Assembly (NCBI GenBank): GCA_943846735.1
Contig: OX044364.1
Location: forward strand, 1,178,001 to 1,242,000
Reading direction: 5' to 3'
Length of the DNA: 64,000 nt
Source: CAJQLB01 sp905479065
GTDB taxonomy: Bacteria > Bacteroidota > Bacteroidia > Flavobacteriales > Flavobacteriaceae
Shown: one piece after another, positions 52,655 through 61,434 of the stretch
Position numbering within the stretch: position 1 is the first letter of the stretch
Layout: each line of letters starts with the position of its first letter
Notes under the pieces: generated by a model
Database searches by the model: none
What the model was told of the DNA's origin: nothing
The model's input: the letters and a program-made list of their open reading frames with translations, nothing else
Translations under genes and position numbers: made by a program

Positions 52655-53380
52655 TTAGTAACGCCTTCTAAATTCGCTTAATAAAATTGAAGCAGCGTTT
52701 GCTACATTGAGACTTTCAGTTTCTTGAACATCTCCAAAACGAGGAATTGCGACTCGTGTTGCTATTAGGCTTTCAACATCATGCTGAATACCATTAGCCT
52801 CATTTCCAAGCACGAGAATACCCTTTTTAGGCAAGTCCATTTCATAAATATTCTCACCGTCCATAAATCCTCCAAAACTTAGTGAAGTTTGATCTTTTAG
52901 AACACTTTTTAAATCTTTGTAAACAATGTTTACCCGAGCTATCGAACCCATGGTTGCCTGAACAACTTTTGGATTGTAACAATCAACCGTTTCATTACTA
53001 CAGATTAAATCTTTCACCCCAAACCAATCACACAACCGTATGATCGTTCCTAAATTACCAGGGTCTCGAATATTATCTAAAGCAACAATTAATCTTTCAA
53101 AATCGAGGTGTTGCTCTTTTGGCATTTCAAATATGGCAAGAGCTTTGTTTGGATTTTTTAAAGCACTTATTTTATGAAGCTCATTGGCAGATATTATCGT
53201 TAGTAAATCATCCGAAACATTAAAATCTAACGTAGATGAGTATAAATGATTTAATTTGAAATTAGAAAGTAATAATTCATTGATAGTTTTGACACCTTCA
53301 GCAAAAAATAAGCGATGTATGAATCGAAATTTTTTCTGATTTAAGCTTTTTATTAATTTAATTTGACTTTTGCTGATCAT
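52655..53380 (-). CDS. TrmH-family (SPOUT) RNA methyltransferase
   Basis: A 241-residue SpoU/TrmH-type RNA 2'-O-methyltransferase. An N-terminal L30e-like substrate-binding part (about 1-95) precedes the SPOUT knot with LDNIRDPGNLGTIIRLCDWFG, ILVLGNEANGI and VAIPRFGDVQETESLNVANAASI, which are motifs 1-3. Members modify 23S rRNA or tRNA; the exact target cannot be read from the sequence. It is divergent from tamL and converges on porT with 5 nt between stops. Confidence 0.93.
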   Translation of the reverse strand: MISKSQIKLIKSLNQKKFRFIHRLFFAEGVKTINELLLSNFKLNHLYSSTLDFNVSDDLLTIISANELHKISALKNPNKALAIFEMPKEQHLDFERLIVALDNIRDPGNLGTIIRLCDWFGVKDLICSNETVDCYNPKVVQATMGSIARVNIVYKDLKSVLKDQTSLSFGGFMDGENIYEMDLPKKGILVLGNEANGIQHDVESLIATRVAIPRFGDVQETESLNVANAASILLSEFRRRY

Positions 53381-53475
53381 TACAGAATTATTCTACATAA
53401 ATAAACTAAAAAAATCTAATTTTGGATTAAGTTGCCACTATTTTATTTAAATCATTCGTTTAAAAGTAAAAAATG

Positions 53476-53483
53476 TATTTTTG
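53476..53483 (+). promoter_or_regulatory. -7 promoter box for tamL
   Basis: TATTTTTG, full consensus, ends 45 nt before the TTG start of the BamA/TamA-family gene. Confidence 0.5.
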
Positions 53484-53528
53484 AATCTGTGTAATCCTAT
53501 ATCAAGATACTGAATAAATTAATCTAGA

Positions 53529-56081
53529 TTGAAAAAATCTCATAGTTACATATTATTTTTATTTATTCTAACCATCTTTTTAGGCTCGTGTAATGCCCTT
53601 AAGAGAGTTGGTGAAGACCAACAATTGTTAATTGAAAACACCATTTTAGTCGATGGAAAAAAAGAAAAATCTGAGACAATCACAAACCTCATTAATCAAA
53701 TTCCCAATAACAAACTTCTAAGCTTTCCATTGCGCCTGCACATTTACAATCTTGCACGGCCAAATCGGGATTCTCTTTTTGACGCTTGGTTAGCTTCTCA
53801 CCCAAAAAAAGAAAAACGCCTTGTAAAACGCTACTCCAAAAAACAACTAAATAAATTAAAACAATCATCATTAGACTTTAATAGTTGGCTCAAAAAAACA
53901 GGAGAGCAACCAATAATCATCGATACCTCAAAAACAAACCGCACAGTAAAAAATCTTGAGCGCTTTTATTTTAAAAATGGCTGGTTTAACCGCACTGTAA
54001 AATTTCAAATTGATTCTGTTGGGAAAAAAAGAGGGAAAATTATTTACAAAATTGAAAGAAATTCACCTTATATCATCGATTCAATCTCAACTAAAATTGC
54101 TTCAAAACTTATTGATTCATTGTATCAAATTAATCAAGAAAAATCTCTTTTAAAAAGAGGAGAACAATTTAAAGACATCCATTATGGAAACGAACGAGAT
54201 AGGCTTACAGAGGCTTTTAGAAACTCAGGTGTATTTCATTTTTCTCAAGACTATATATCGTTTGAAAACGACACCTTACTCAATGGAAATATCGTAAATA
54301 CAGAAATTCAAATTGAAAACAGACAAATCAGAAATGAAGATTCTATAGCCCGAGTACCATTTAAGATTTATAAAATAAAAGAGGTCAATATCATAACAGA
54401 TGACAACTCAAAAAATCAGGGTAATCTTCTAAAAGACTCCATATCATACAACAATAAAAACATATACAGTTATGGTAAAATCAAGTATAGACCAAAATCT
54501 ATTGTCGATGCTATTTTCATAAATAAAGACAGTGTTTTCAGTGATATAGATAGAAAACGAACTTACAGACACCTCAACGATTTACAAGTATTTAAATACC
54601 CATCTATCAATTACACAGTTAACGAAGTTGACACCACATTAACAGCAAATATTAAATTATCTCCACGTAAAAAGTATGGTTTAGGTTTTGACATTGACCT
54701 TTCACAAAGTAATATACAAACAGTAGGCCTCTCATTTAGTACCTCATTACGAATACGGAATATATTTAGAGGGGCTGAAACTTTGGAAATTTCTGGACTT
54801 GGAGCGGTTGGCGCCTCTAAAGATGGATCAAACAACAATGCTGCATTTTTTGACATAAATGAGTTTGGAGGAGATATTAAACTCATTATTCCTCGTTTCT
54901 TTTTTCCCTTTAAAACAGAAAAGATCATTCCTAAATACATGTCACCTAGTACACGAATTAGTTTTGGATTTACAAGCCAAACCAATATTGGCCTAGATAA
55001 ACGAACTTTCAATGGTAAAATTAATTACCGATGGAAACCCAAATCAACATTGAATCATGTGTTAGATTTACTCAATGTTCAGTATGTCAGAAATTTAAAC
55101 CCATCTAATTATTTCAACGTCTATCAAAATAGTTTCAATAGACTAGAAAATATAGCTCTTGGAAGTTACGATACACCAAATGAATTTTTATTTACAGGTG
55201 CTGATGGAAATCAAAATTTAATAAAATCTAAATCTGATGAATTTATTGACTTAGTTATTGAAGATGACACCTATCAAGAGTCTAATCCAGATGATTATCA
55301 AACTGTAAATAACATAGAGGAACGTAAAAACCGTCTTACTGAAAACAACTTAATACTTGCAGCAAATTTTAGTTATATCCTTGATAAGCGAGAAAGTTTA
55401 TTTGACAACAGTTTTTCTATTTTCAGAGCAAAATTAGAATTTGCAGGAAATCTACTAGCCAATACTTCAAAACTCTTAGGCTTAGAAAAAGACAGTGATG
55501 GTCGTTATAAAATTAACGGAGTTGCATTTTCACAATATATCAAAACTGAATTAGATTATGTAAAACACTGGAGTATGGGGAGAAATAATGTCATCGCATC
55601 TCGCGTATTTTTTGGAATCGCCGTCCCCTATGGGAATTCAAATAGCATTCCATTTTCAAGAAGTTTCTTTTCTGGTGGAGCAAACGATAATCGCGCATGG
55701 ATTGCATATGACCTAGGTCCTGGAAGCTCAGACAGCAATAATGAATTTAATGAGGCAAATTTAAAAATAGCCTTGAGTCTTGAACATCGATATAATTTGT
55801 TCGGGTCTTTAAATGGTGCTTTTTTTGTTGATATTGGTAACATTTGGAACGTTGCAGATAATGAAAACGATCCTGGCGCAACCTTTGACGACTTCAGTTC
55901 TTTGAAAGATATCGCAATTGGTTCTGGTTTCGGATTGCGCTATGATTTTGGTTTTTTTGTATTGCGAGGAGACATTGGCTTTAAAACTTATGACCCTTCC
56001 TATAAAAATAAAAATCGATGGTTTAATGATTTTAATTTTGGAAATGCTGTTTATAACATTGGTATAAATTATCCTTTTTAG
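53529..56081 (+). CDS. tamL: BamA/TamA-family outer membrane lipoprotein TamL
   Basis: An 850-residue Omp85-family protein. Unlike BamA or TamA it has a lipoprotein signal with lipobox LGSC (about 17-20), the mark of the TamL form in Bacteroidota. POTRA-type domains fill the N-terminal half (through about 390), and a 16-stranded barrel with the SFSRSFFSGGANDNRAW block and terminal NIGINYPF forms the rest. It is thought to work with TamB in outer-membrane biogenesis; I did not find tamB in the window. Translation starts at TTG, since the signal peptide begins there and no ATG lies upstream in frame. Confidence 0.93.
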   Translation: MKKSHSYILFLFILTIFLGSCNALKRVGEDQQLLIENTILVDGKKEKSETITNLINQIPNNKLLSFPLRLHIYNLARPNRDSLFDAWLASHPKKEKRLVKRYSKKQLNKLKQSSLDFNSWLKKTGEQPIIIDTSKTNRTVKNLERFYFKNGWFNRTVKFQIDSVGKKRGKIIYKIERNSPYIIDSISTKIASKLIDSLYQINQEKSLLKRGEQFKDIHYGNERDRLTEAFRNSGVFHFSQDYISFENDTLLNGNIVNTEIQIENRQIRNEDSIARVPFKIYKIKEVNIITDDNSKNQGNLLKDSISYNNKNIYSYGKIKYRPKSIVDAIFINKDSVFSDIDRKRTYRHLNDLQVFKYPSINYTVNEVDTTLTANIKLSPRKKYGLGFDIDLSQSNIQTVGLSFSTSLRIRNIFRGAETLEISGLGAVGASKDGSNNNAAFFDINEFGGDIKLIIPRFFFPFKTEKIIPKYMSPSTRISFGFTSQTNIGLDKRTFNGKINYRWKPKSTLNHVLDLLNVQYVRNLNPSNYFNVYQNSFNRLENIALGSYDTPNEFLFTGADGNQNLIKSKSDEFIDLVIEDDTYQESNPDDYQTVNNIEERKNRLTENNLILAANFSYILDKRESLFDNSFSIFRAKLEFAGNLLANTSKLLGLEKDSDGRYKINGVAFSQYIKTELDYVKHWSMGRNNVIASRVFFGIAVPYGNSNSIPFSRSFFSGGANDNRAWIAYDLGPGSSDSNNEFNEANLKIALSLEHRYNLFGSLNGAFFVDIGNIWNVADNENDPGATFDDFSSLKDIAIGSGFGLRYDFGFFVLRGDIGFKTYDPSYKNKNRWFNDFNFGNAVYNIGINYPF

Positions 56082-56173
56082 TCTAATTAATAAATTTAAT
56101 TTGGCGCAATCGATTTCGCATAATTTTCTTGTTTTAACAAGACTCTATTTCTTCTAATTACTCAAAAAATTAC

Positions 56174-56181
56174 TACTTTTG
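56174..56181 (+). promoter_or_regulatory. -7 promoter box for fbaA
   Basis: TACTTTTG fits TAnnTTTG and ends 29 nt before the ATG at 56211. Confidence 0.5.
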
Positions 56182-56210
56182 GTTCTTCATATATGTAAAA
56201 TCTAAATATA

Positions 56211-57278
56211 ATGAATCACAATATCAAACCAGGAGTCGCTACAGGTCAAGAAGTACAAGAGATTTTTAAATTAGCAAAGAAAAAAGGATTTGCTTTACCG
56301 GCAGTAAATGTCATCGGTTCAAATAGCATAAATGGTGTTTTAGAAACTGCGAGAGACCTCAACGCTCCCGTAATCATTCAATTTTCAAATGGTGGAGGAC
56401 AGTTTAATGCCGGAAAGGGATTGTCTAATGAAAATCAAGCGGCATCCATTGCGGGATCTGTTGCTGGAGCCAAGCATGTTCACCTATTAGCAAAAGCTTA
56501 TGGAGTTCCAGTGATTTTACATACCGATCATTGTGCAAAAAAGTTACTACCCTGGATTGATGGTTTACTCGAGGCTAGTGAGGAACACTATGCTCAAACA
56601 GGAAAACCTCTATTTAGTTCACACATGATTGACTTATCAGAAGAACCAATCGAGGAAAACATTGAAATCTGTCAACGTTATCTTGAGAGAATGAGTAAAA
56701 TGGGAATGACCTTAGAGATTGAGTTAGGGATTACAGGAGGTGAAGAAGATGGGGTTGATAATACTGACGTTGACGATTCTAAATTATATACCCAACCAGA
56801 GGAAGTAGCATATGCTTACGAAGAATTAAGTAAAATAAGTGATCAGTTCACTATCGCTGCTGCATTTGGAAATGTTCACGGTGTTTATAAGCCAGGAAAT
56901 GTGAAATTAACTCCAAAAATCCTAAAAAATTCGCAGGAATATATCTCAAAAACTTATGATGTTGCACATAATCACATCGATTTTGTATTTCACGGTGGTT
57001 CTGGATCAACGGTAGAAGAAATTAGAGAAGCTATCGGTTACGGTGTTGTAAAAATGAATATTGATACGGATATGCAATATGCTTTTATGTGTGGAATTCG
57101 AAATTATTTTACAGATCATAACGCTTATCTTCAGTCTCAAATAGGAAATCCTGACGGTGATGACATCCCAAACAAAAAATATTACGACCCGCGAAGGTGG
57201 TTACGAGAAGCAGAACTCTCATTTGTTACTAGATTAAAGAAAGCATTTGAAGATTTAAATAATGTGAATACATTATAA
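56211..57278 (+). CDS. fbaA: Class II fructose-bisphosphate aldolase
   Basis: A zinc-dependent aldolase that splits fructose-1,6-bisphosphate in glycolysis and builds it in gluconeogenesis. The 355-residue protein has FALPAVNVIGSNSINGVLE, metal-binding HTDHCAKK, the EIELGITGGEEDGVD loop, NVHGVYKPGNVKL and VFHGGSGST, matching the class IIA group of E. coli FbaA. Length is normal. It has its own promoter and is followed after 42 nt by accD, which has a separate -7 box. Confidence 0.97.
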   Translation: MNHNIKPGVATGQEVQEIFKLAKKKGFALPAVNVIGSNSINGVLETARDLNAPVIIQFSNGGGQFNAGKGLSNENQAASIAGSVAGAKHVHLLAKAYGVPVILHTDHCAKKLLPWIDGLLEASEEHYAQTGKPLFSSHMIDLSEEPIEENIEICQRYLERMSKMGMTLEIELGITGGEEDGVDNTDVDDSKLYTQPEEVAYAYEELSKISDQFTIAAAFGNVHGVYKPGNVKLTPKILKNSQEYISKTYDVAHNHIDFVFHGGSGSTVEEIREAIGYGVVKMNIDTDMQYAFMCGIRNYFTDHNAYLQSQIGNPDGDDIPNKKYYDPRRWLREAELSFVTRLKKAFEDLNNVNTL

Positions 57279-57286
57279 AATTTATG

Positions 57287-57294
57287 TAGTTTTG
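57287..57294 (+). promoter_or_regulatory. -7 promoter box for accD
   Basis: TAGTTTTG matches TAnnTTTG and lies in the 42-nt gap after fbaA, 32 nt before the preferred accD start. Confidence 0.45.
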
Positions 57295-57326
57295 TAAACT
57301 AATTAACAACTAATCACCTCATGGCA

Positions 57327-58184
57327 ATGGCTTGGTTTAAACGTAAAGATAAGGGTATTCAAACCCCAACAGAAGCTAAAAAAGATACTCCAAAAGGGTT
57401 ATGGTATAAATCTCCCACTGGAAAAGTCATTGATACTGATGAACTTGAGAAAAACTATTACGTGAGTCCAGAAGACGGATATCATGTAAGAATTGGAAGT
57501 AAAGAATATTTTGAAATTTTGTTTGACGATAATAAATTCAAAGAGTTAGACGCAAACCTCATTTCAAAGGATCCATTAAAATTTGTCGATACAAAAAAAT
57601 ACACAGATCGTTTAAAGGCAGCAACGGAGAAAACTAATCTTAAAGATGCCATAAAAACAGCGGTTGGAAAATCAAAAGGTAAGGATATTGTTGTAGCCTG
57701 CATGGATTTCAGATTTATTGGTGGATCAATGGGTAGTGTTGTTGGTGAAAAAATTGCCAGAGCTGCAACTTTTGCCTTAAAAAAGAAAATTCCTTTCATG
57801 ATCATTTCTAAGTCAGGTGGAGCTCGGATGATGGAGGCAGCATTGTCCTTAATGCAGCTTGCTAAAACATCCTCAAAATTAGCGCAATTAGCAGAGGCAA
57901 AAATACCTTATATCTCCTTGTGTACAGACCCAACTACAGGGGGGACAACAGCGTCATTTGCCATGTTAGGAGACATAAATATAAGTGAACCAGGCGCCTT
58001 GATTGGTTTTGCCGGCCCAAGAGTTGTGAGAGACACAACGGGTAAAGAACTACCTGATGGTTTTCAAACGGCAGAATTTGTGTTAGAACATGGTTTTTTA
58101 GACTTCATAACTCATCGAAAAAATCTAAAAGACAAAATAAATCTTTACATAGATTTAATTACAAATCAACCTTTGCGAGCGTAG
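57327..58184 (+). CDS. accD: Acetyl-CoA carboxylase carboxyltransferase subunit beta, zinc ribbon degenerate
   Basis: AccD forms, with AccA, the carboxyltransferase that moves CO2 from biotin to acetyl-CoA to make malonyl-CoA for fatty acid synthesis. From the ATG at 57327 it has 285 residues (another ATG lies two codons upstream). The carboxylase core is intact: FIGGSMGSVVGEKI, ISKSGGARMMEA, TDPTTGGTTASFA and ALIGFAGPRV. The N-terminal zinc ribbon keeps its outline (GLWYKSPTGK, then YYVSPEDGYHVR), but all four cysteines are replaced, by Ser29, Gly32, Ser47 and Asp50. accA is not in the window. Confidence 0.96.
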   Translation: MAWFKRKDKGIQTPTEAKKDTPKGLWYKSPTGKVIDTDELEKNYYVSPEDGYHVRIGSKEYFEILFDDNKFKELDANLISKDPLKFVDTKKYTDRLKAATEKTNLKDAIKTAVGKSKGKDIVVACMDFRFIGGSMGSVVGEKIARAATFALKKKIPFMIISKSGGARMMEAALSLMQLAKTSSKLAQLAEAKIPYISLCTDPTTGGTTASFAMLGDINISEPGALIGFAGPRVVRDTTGKELPDGFQTAEFVLEHGFLDFITHRKNLKDKINLYIDLITNQPLRA

Positions 58185-58554
58185 TAAGGCAAAAAATTGG
58201 TCACCGTTATTCTTCTTTTAGAGATACATTACATAAAATTGTATTCCTTAGGACATTTGCAGATTTGTATTAATTAAATATTCAAAATTCATAATAATGT
58301 GGCATATAGGTAATTCTAAAAAAAATCAAGATTCCAAAGATTAAAGAAATCGTCGCCTTTAATTTTTTCTATCAATATTACAGCAGAAATTAAGTTGATG
58401 AGTCAATTTTAAAACCTTTACTCAATGTCGAAGTTTAGAATAAAATTATATTCTTTCGAAACAAAAACAACATCAAATAACTTAAAATCATTATATTTGC
58501 CGCTTGAAAGAAAATCTTTCAACATACATAACAATCATTTACAATAATATTAGC
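58185..58554. other. 370-bp intergenic region ahead of rpsO
   Basis: No gene, tRNA or stable hairpin is evident. The AT-rich stretch has stops in all frames apart from very short runs. The functional element I can support is the rpsO promoter box at 58492-58499, followed by a 55-nt untranslated leader. That leader is where the ribosomal protein S15 autoregulatory structure lies in other bacteria; I cannot show such a fold here. Confidence 0.6.
58492..58499 (+). promoter_or_regulatory. -7 promoter box for rpsO
   Basis: TATATTTG, full consensus, 55 nt before the rpsO ATG at 58555. A TTG at 58504, which opens the longest frame, lies 4 nt past the box and is not a credible start. Confidence 0.65.
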
Positions 58555-58824
58555 ATGTATTTAGATCAAAAAGAAAAAGAAGCTATTTTCAAAAAGCACG
58601 GTAAAAATGTCAAGGACACAGGTACCTCAGAAGGACAAATTGCCTTATTTACTTACAGAATTAACCATTTAACTGAACATCTCAAAAATAATCGTAAAGA
58701 TTTTAATACAGAACGTTCATTGGTTAAACTAGTAGGTAAAAGAAGAAGCTTACTAGATTATTTGGCAAAGAAAGATATCATGAGATATCGTGCAATTGTC
58801 AAGGAATTAGGACTTAGAAAGTAA
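58555..58824 (+). CDS. rpsO: Ribosomal protein S15
   Basis: Small-subunit ribosomal protein uS15, which binds 16S rRNA early in 30S assembly. The ATG at 58555 gives 89 residues, exactly the family length (MYLDQKEKEAIFKKHG). Blocks DTGTSEGQIALFTYRINHLTEHLK and LVKLVGKRRSLLDYLAKKD are diagnostic. The frame continues upstream to a TTG at 58504, but this falls too close to the -7 box. The rpsO-pnp gene order is conserved widely in bacteria; here a terminator stands between the two genes. Confidence 0.98.
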   Translation: MYLDQKEKEAIFKKHGKNVKDTGTSEGQIALFTYRINHLTEHLKNNRKDFNTERSLVKLVGKRRSLLDYLAKKDIMRYRAIVKELGLRK

Positions 58825-58831
58825 TTAAATT

Positions 58832-58857
58832 AGAGGCTATTATATGCCTCTTTTTTA
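58832..58857 (+). terminator. Terminator after rpsO
   Basis: AGAGGC pairs with GCCTCT around an 8-nt loop and is followed by a T run. It lies 7 nt after the rpsO stop, separating rpsO from pnp at least in part. Confidence 0.8.
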
Positions 58858-59008
58858 TTTTTAGAAACTCTCGCGAAGAGAATAAACATCGTATAGAAGA
58901 AGCTAATTATAGTTTTTCATTGGTCACAGCAACAACTACACAACAACACAACGACCATTGTTTAACAAGTTCAGCTAATATTTGGCTAGAACAAGAATTT
59001 TAAAACTT

Positions 59009-61267
59009 ATGATTCCAAAAGTATTTAAGGAGGTCATTGACCTAGGTGACGGTAGAGAAATCTCTATCGAAACTGGAAAATTAGCAAAACAAGCTCATGG
59101 TAGCGTTGTGGTGCAATCAGGAAAATGTATGTTATTGTGTACAGTTGTTTCCAATTATGAACAAAAAGATTTAAACTTTTTACCGCTAACAGTTGATTAT
59201 CGCGAAAAATTTGCTGCAGCGGGAAGATACCCAGGAGGATTCTTTAAAAGAGAAGCACGTCCGAGTGATGGTGAGGTATTGACGATGCGACTTGTCGATA
59301 GAGTGTTACGCCCATTGTTTCCGAAAGATTATCACTCTGAAACGCAGGTAATGATTCAATTAATGTCTCATGACCCAGAAGTTATGCCAGACGCTATGGC
59401 AGGTTTAGCTGCTTCTGCTGCCATTCAATTATCAGATTTTCCTTTTGAATGTCCAATCTCTGAAGCGAGAGTTGGTCGTATAAATGGAGAATTTATAATC
59501 AATCCAACATTTGAGCAATTAGCAGAATCTGACATCGATATGATGATTGGTGCTTCTGCAGATTCTGTAATGATGGTAGAAGGTGAAATGGATGAAATTT
59601 CTGAAGAAGAAATGGCAGACGCAATTAAGTTTGCTCACGAACATATTAAAGTACAATGTGCTGCTCAAGTAAAATTAGCTGAAGCATTTGGGAAAAAAGA
59701 GACTCGTGAATACGAACCAGAAAGAGAAGACAAAGACTTAGAAAAGAAAGTGCATGACATGGCATATGATAAAGTGTATGCTATTGCTAAAGCAGGGTCT
59801 GCTAAACACGAAAGAAGTGCTGCTTTTCAACAAATAAAAGAGGATATTAAAGCAACGTTTTCTGAAGAAGAATTAGAAGATTACGGTGGATTAGTGTCTG
59901 ATTATTATCGTAAAGCTGAAAAAGCTGCAATTAGAGACTTAACTCTAGACGAAGGTTTACGTTTGGATGGTCGTAAAACAACTGAAATCAGACCAATATG
60001 GTGTGAGGTTGATTACTTACCATCAACCCATGGTTCTTCTGTTTTTACACGAGGAGAGACTCAAGCTTTAGCCACCGTAACTCTGGGGACTTCAAGAGAT
60101 GCTAACCAAATAGACATGCCATCTCAAGAAGGTGAAGAGCGTTTCTATTTACATTATAATTTTCCACCATTTTGTACAGGGGAAGCAAGACCAATCCGTG
60201 GAACATCTCGTAGAGAAGTTGGACATGGTAATCTTGCACAACGTGCATTAAAAGGAATGGTACCAGAGGATTGCCCTTATACGGTAAGAGTTGTCTCTGA
60301 AGTATTAGAATCTAACGGTTCATCTTCTATGGCAACAGTTTGTGCTGGTACAATGGCAATGATGGATGCTGGTGTACAAATGACAAAGCCAGTTTCTGGT
60401 ATCGCAATGGGATTAATTTCCGATGCTGATTCTGGAAAGTACGCTGTATTATCTGATATCTTAGGTGATGAAGATCATCTTGGTGATATGGATTTTAAAG
60501 TGACTGGTACTGCAGACGGTATTACAGCTTGTCAAATGGATATTAAAGTAAAAGGATTATCATACGAGATACTAGTGAATGCACTACAACAAGCTCGCGA
60601 TGGTCGTTTACATATCTTAGAAAAGTTGACTGATACAATTGCACAACCAAATGCTGAGGTTAAAGAACACGCGCCAACAATGGTAACAAGACGTATTCCT
60701 AATGAATTTATCGGAGCTTTAATTGGCCCTGGTGGAAAAGTAATTCAGGAAATGCAAAAAGAGACTGAAACGACGATTGTGATTAACGAGGATCCAGTGA
60801 CTGAAGAAGGTATCGTTGAAATTTTAGGTGTAGGTAAAAGTGGCATTGATGCTGTTATGGCAAAAATAGATTCTATTTTATTTAAGCCCGAAGTGGGAAG
60901 CATATACGAAGTAAAAGTAATTAAGATGTTAGATTTTGGCGCTGTCGTAGAATATATGGAAGCTCCAGGAAATGAAGTCTTATTGCACGTATCTGAATTA
61001 GCTTGGGAGCGTACAGAAAATGTATCTGATGTCGTAAATATGGGAGATATTTTTGATGTTAAGTACTTTGGCCTTGATAAACGTACACGAAAAGAGAAAG
61101 TATCTCGTAAGGCGATTTTACCAAAACCTGAAGGTTACGTAGAACGTCCACCAAGAGATAACAATCGTGGAAGAGATAACAGAGGTAGAGACAATCGTGG
61201 ACGTGATAATCGCGGAAGAGATAATCGCAGAGACGATCGAAAACCTAGAGAAGACAAAAAAGATTAA
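59009..61267 (+). CDS. pnp: Polyribonucleotide nucleotidyltransferase (PNPase)
   Basis: PNPase degrades RNA from the 3' end by phosphorolysis as part of mRNA turnover. The ATG at 59009 (MIPKVFKEVIDLGDGRE) gives 752 residues; a TTG nine codons upstream opens the frame but is not needed. Two RNase PH-like domains flank an all-helical linker. The second has FTRGETQALATVTLG, FPPFCTGEARPIRGTSRREVGHGNLA (read as separate blocks) and SSSMATVC. A KH domain (IGPGGKVIQEMQ) and an S1 domain (HVSELAW) follow. The last 40 residues are an Arg/Asp/Asn-rich disordered tail with four RGRDN repeats. Confidence 0.97.
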   Translation: MIPKVFKEVIDLGDGREISIETGKLAKQAHGSVVVQSGKCMLLCTVVSNYEQKDLNFLPLTVDYREKFAAAGRYPGGFFKREARPSDGEVLTMRLVDRVLRPLFPKDYHSETQVMIQLMSHDPEVMPDAMAGLAASAAIQLSDFPFECPISEARVGRINGEFIINPTFEQLAESDIDMMIGASADSVMMVEGEMDEISEEEMADAIKFAHEHIKVQCAAQVKLAEAFGKKETREYEPEREDKDLEKKVHDMAYDKVYAIAKAGSAKHERSAAFQQIKEDIKATFSEEELEDYGGLVSDYYRKAEKAAIRDLTLDEGLRLDGRKTTEIRPIWCEVDYLPSTHGSSVFTRGETQALATVTLGTSRDANQIDMPSQEGEERFYLHYNFPPFCTGEARPIRGTSRREVGHGNLAQRALKGMVPEDCPYTVRVVSEVLESNGSSSMATVCAGTMAMMDAGVQMTKPVSGIAMGLISDADSGKYAVLSDILGDEDHLGDMDFKVTGTADGITACQMDIKVKGLSYEILVNALQQARDGRLHILEKLTDTIAQPNAEVKEHAPTMVTRRIPNEFIGALIGPGGKVIQEMQKETETTIVINEDPVTEEGIVEILGVGKSGIDAVMAKIDSILFKPEVGSIYEVKVIKMLDFGAVVEYMEAPGNEVLLHVSELAWERTENVSDVVNMGDIFDVKYFGLDKRTRKEKVSRKAILPKPEGYVERPPRDNNRGRDNRGRDNRGRDNRGRDNRRDDRKPREDKKD
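61163..61225 (+). repeat. Tandem 15-bp coding repeats in the pnp tail
   Basis: Four consecutive RGRDN units (61166-61225), preceded by one Asn codon, are encoded by imperfect 15-bp repeats with synonymous differences (for example CGTGGA versus CGCGGA). This indicates selection on the protein and not recent DNA slippage alone. Confidence 0.85.
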
Positions 61268-61281
61268 CTATTCTTTTTTTT

Positions 61282-61313
61282 AAAACCTCATAAAAACTTA
61301 TGAGGTTTTTTTT
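61282..61313 (+). terminator. Rho-independent terminator after pnp
   Basis: AAAACCTCATAA pairs perfectly with TTATGAGGTTTT around a 4-nt loop and runs into eight T residues, 15 nt after the pnp stop. Confidence 0.92.
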
Positions 61314-61434
61314 ATTTTTATTTTTTCTAAAAAGAAAAATAAAAATAAAAAACCATGGTTTTGTAACATTTTATGTCACTTATCCGTATAATAAAGAGTC
61401 AGCCTAATATTAATATTAAACAAACTTTTTTAAC

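Noticed and set aside
54611..55012. 133-codon minus-strand frame inside tamL
   Set aside because: Shadow of a real coding sequence, with no domain or promoter box.
61387..61392. TATAAT upstream of rpoD as an E. coli-type -10 box
   Set aside because: Bacteroidota primary sigma factors read TAnnTTTG, and TATAAT is common by chance in AT-rich DNA.
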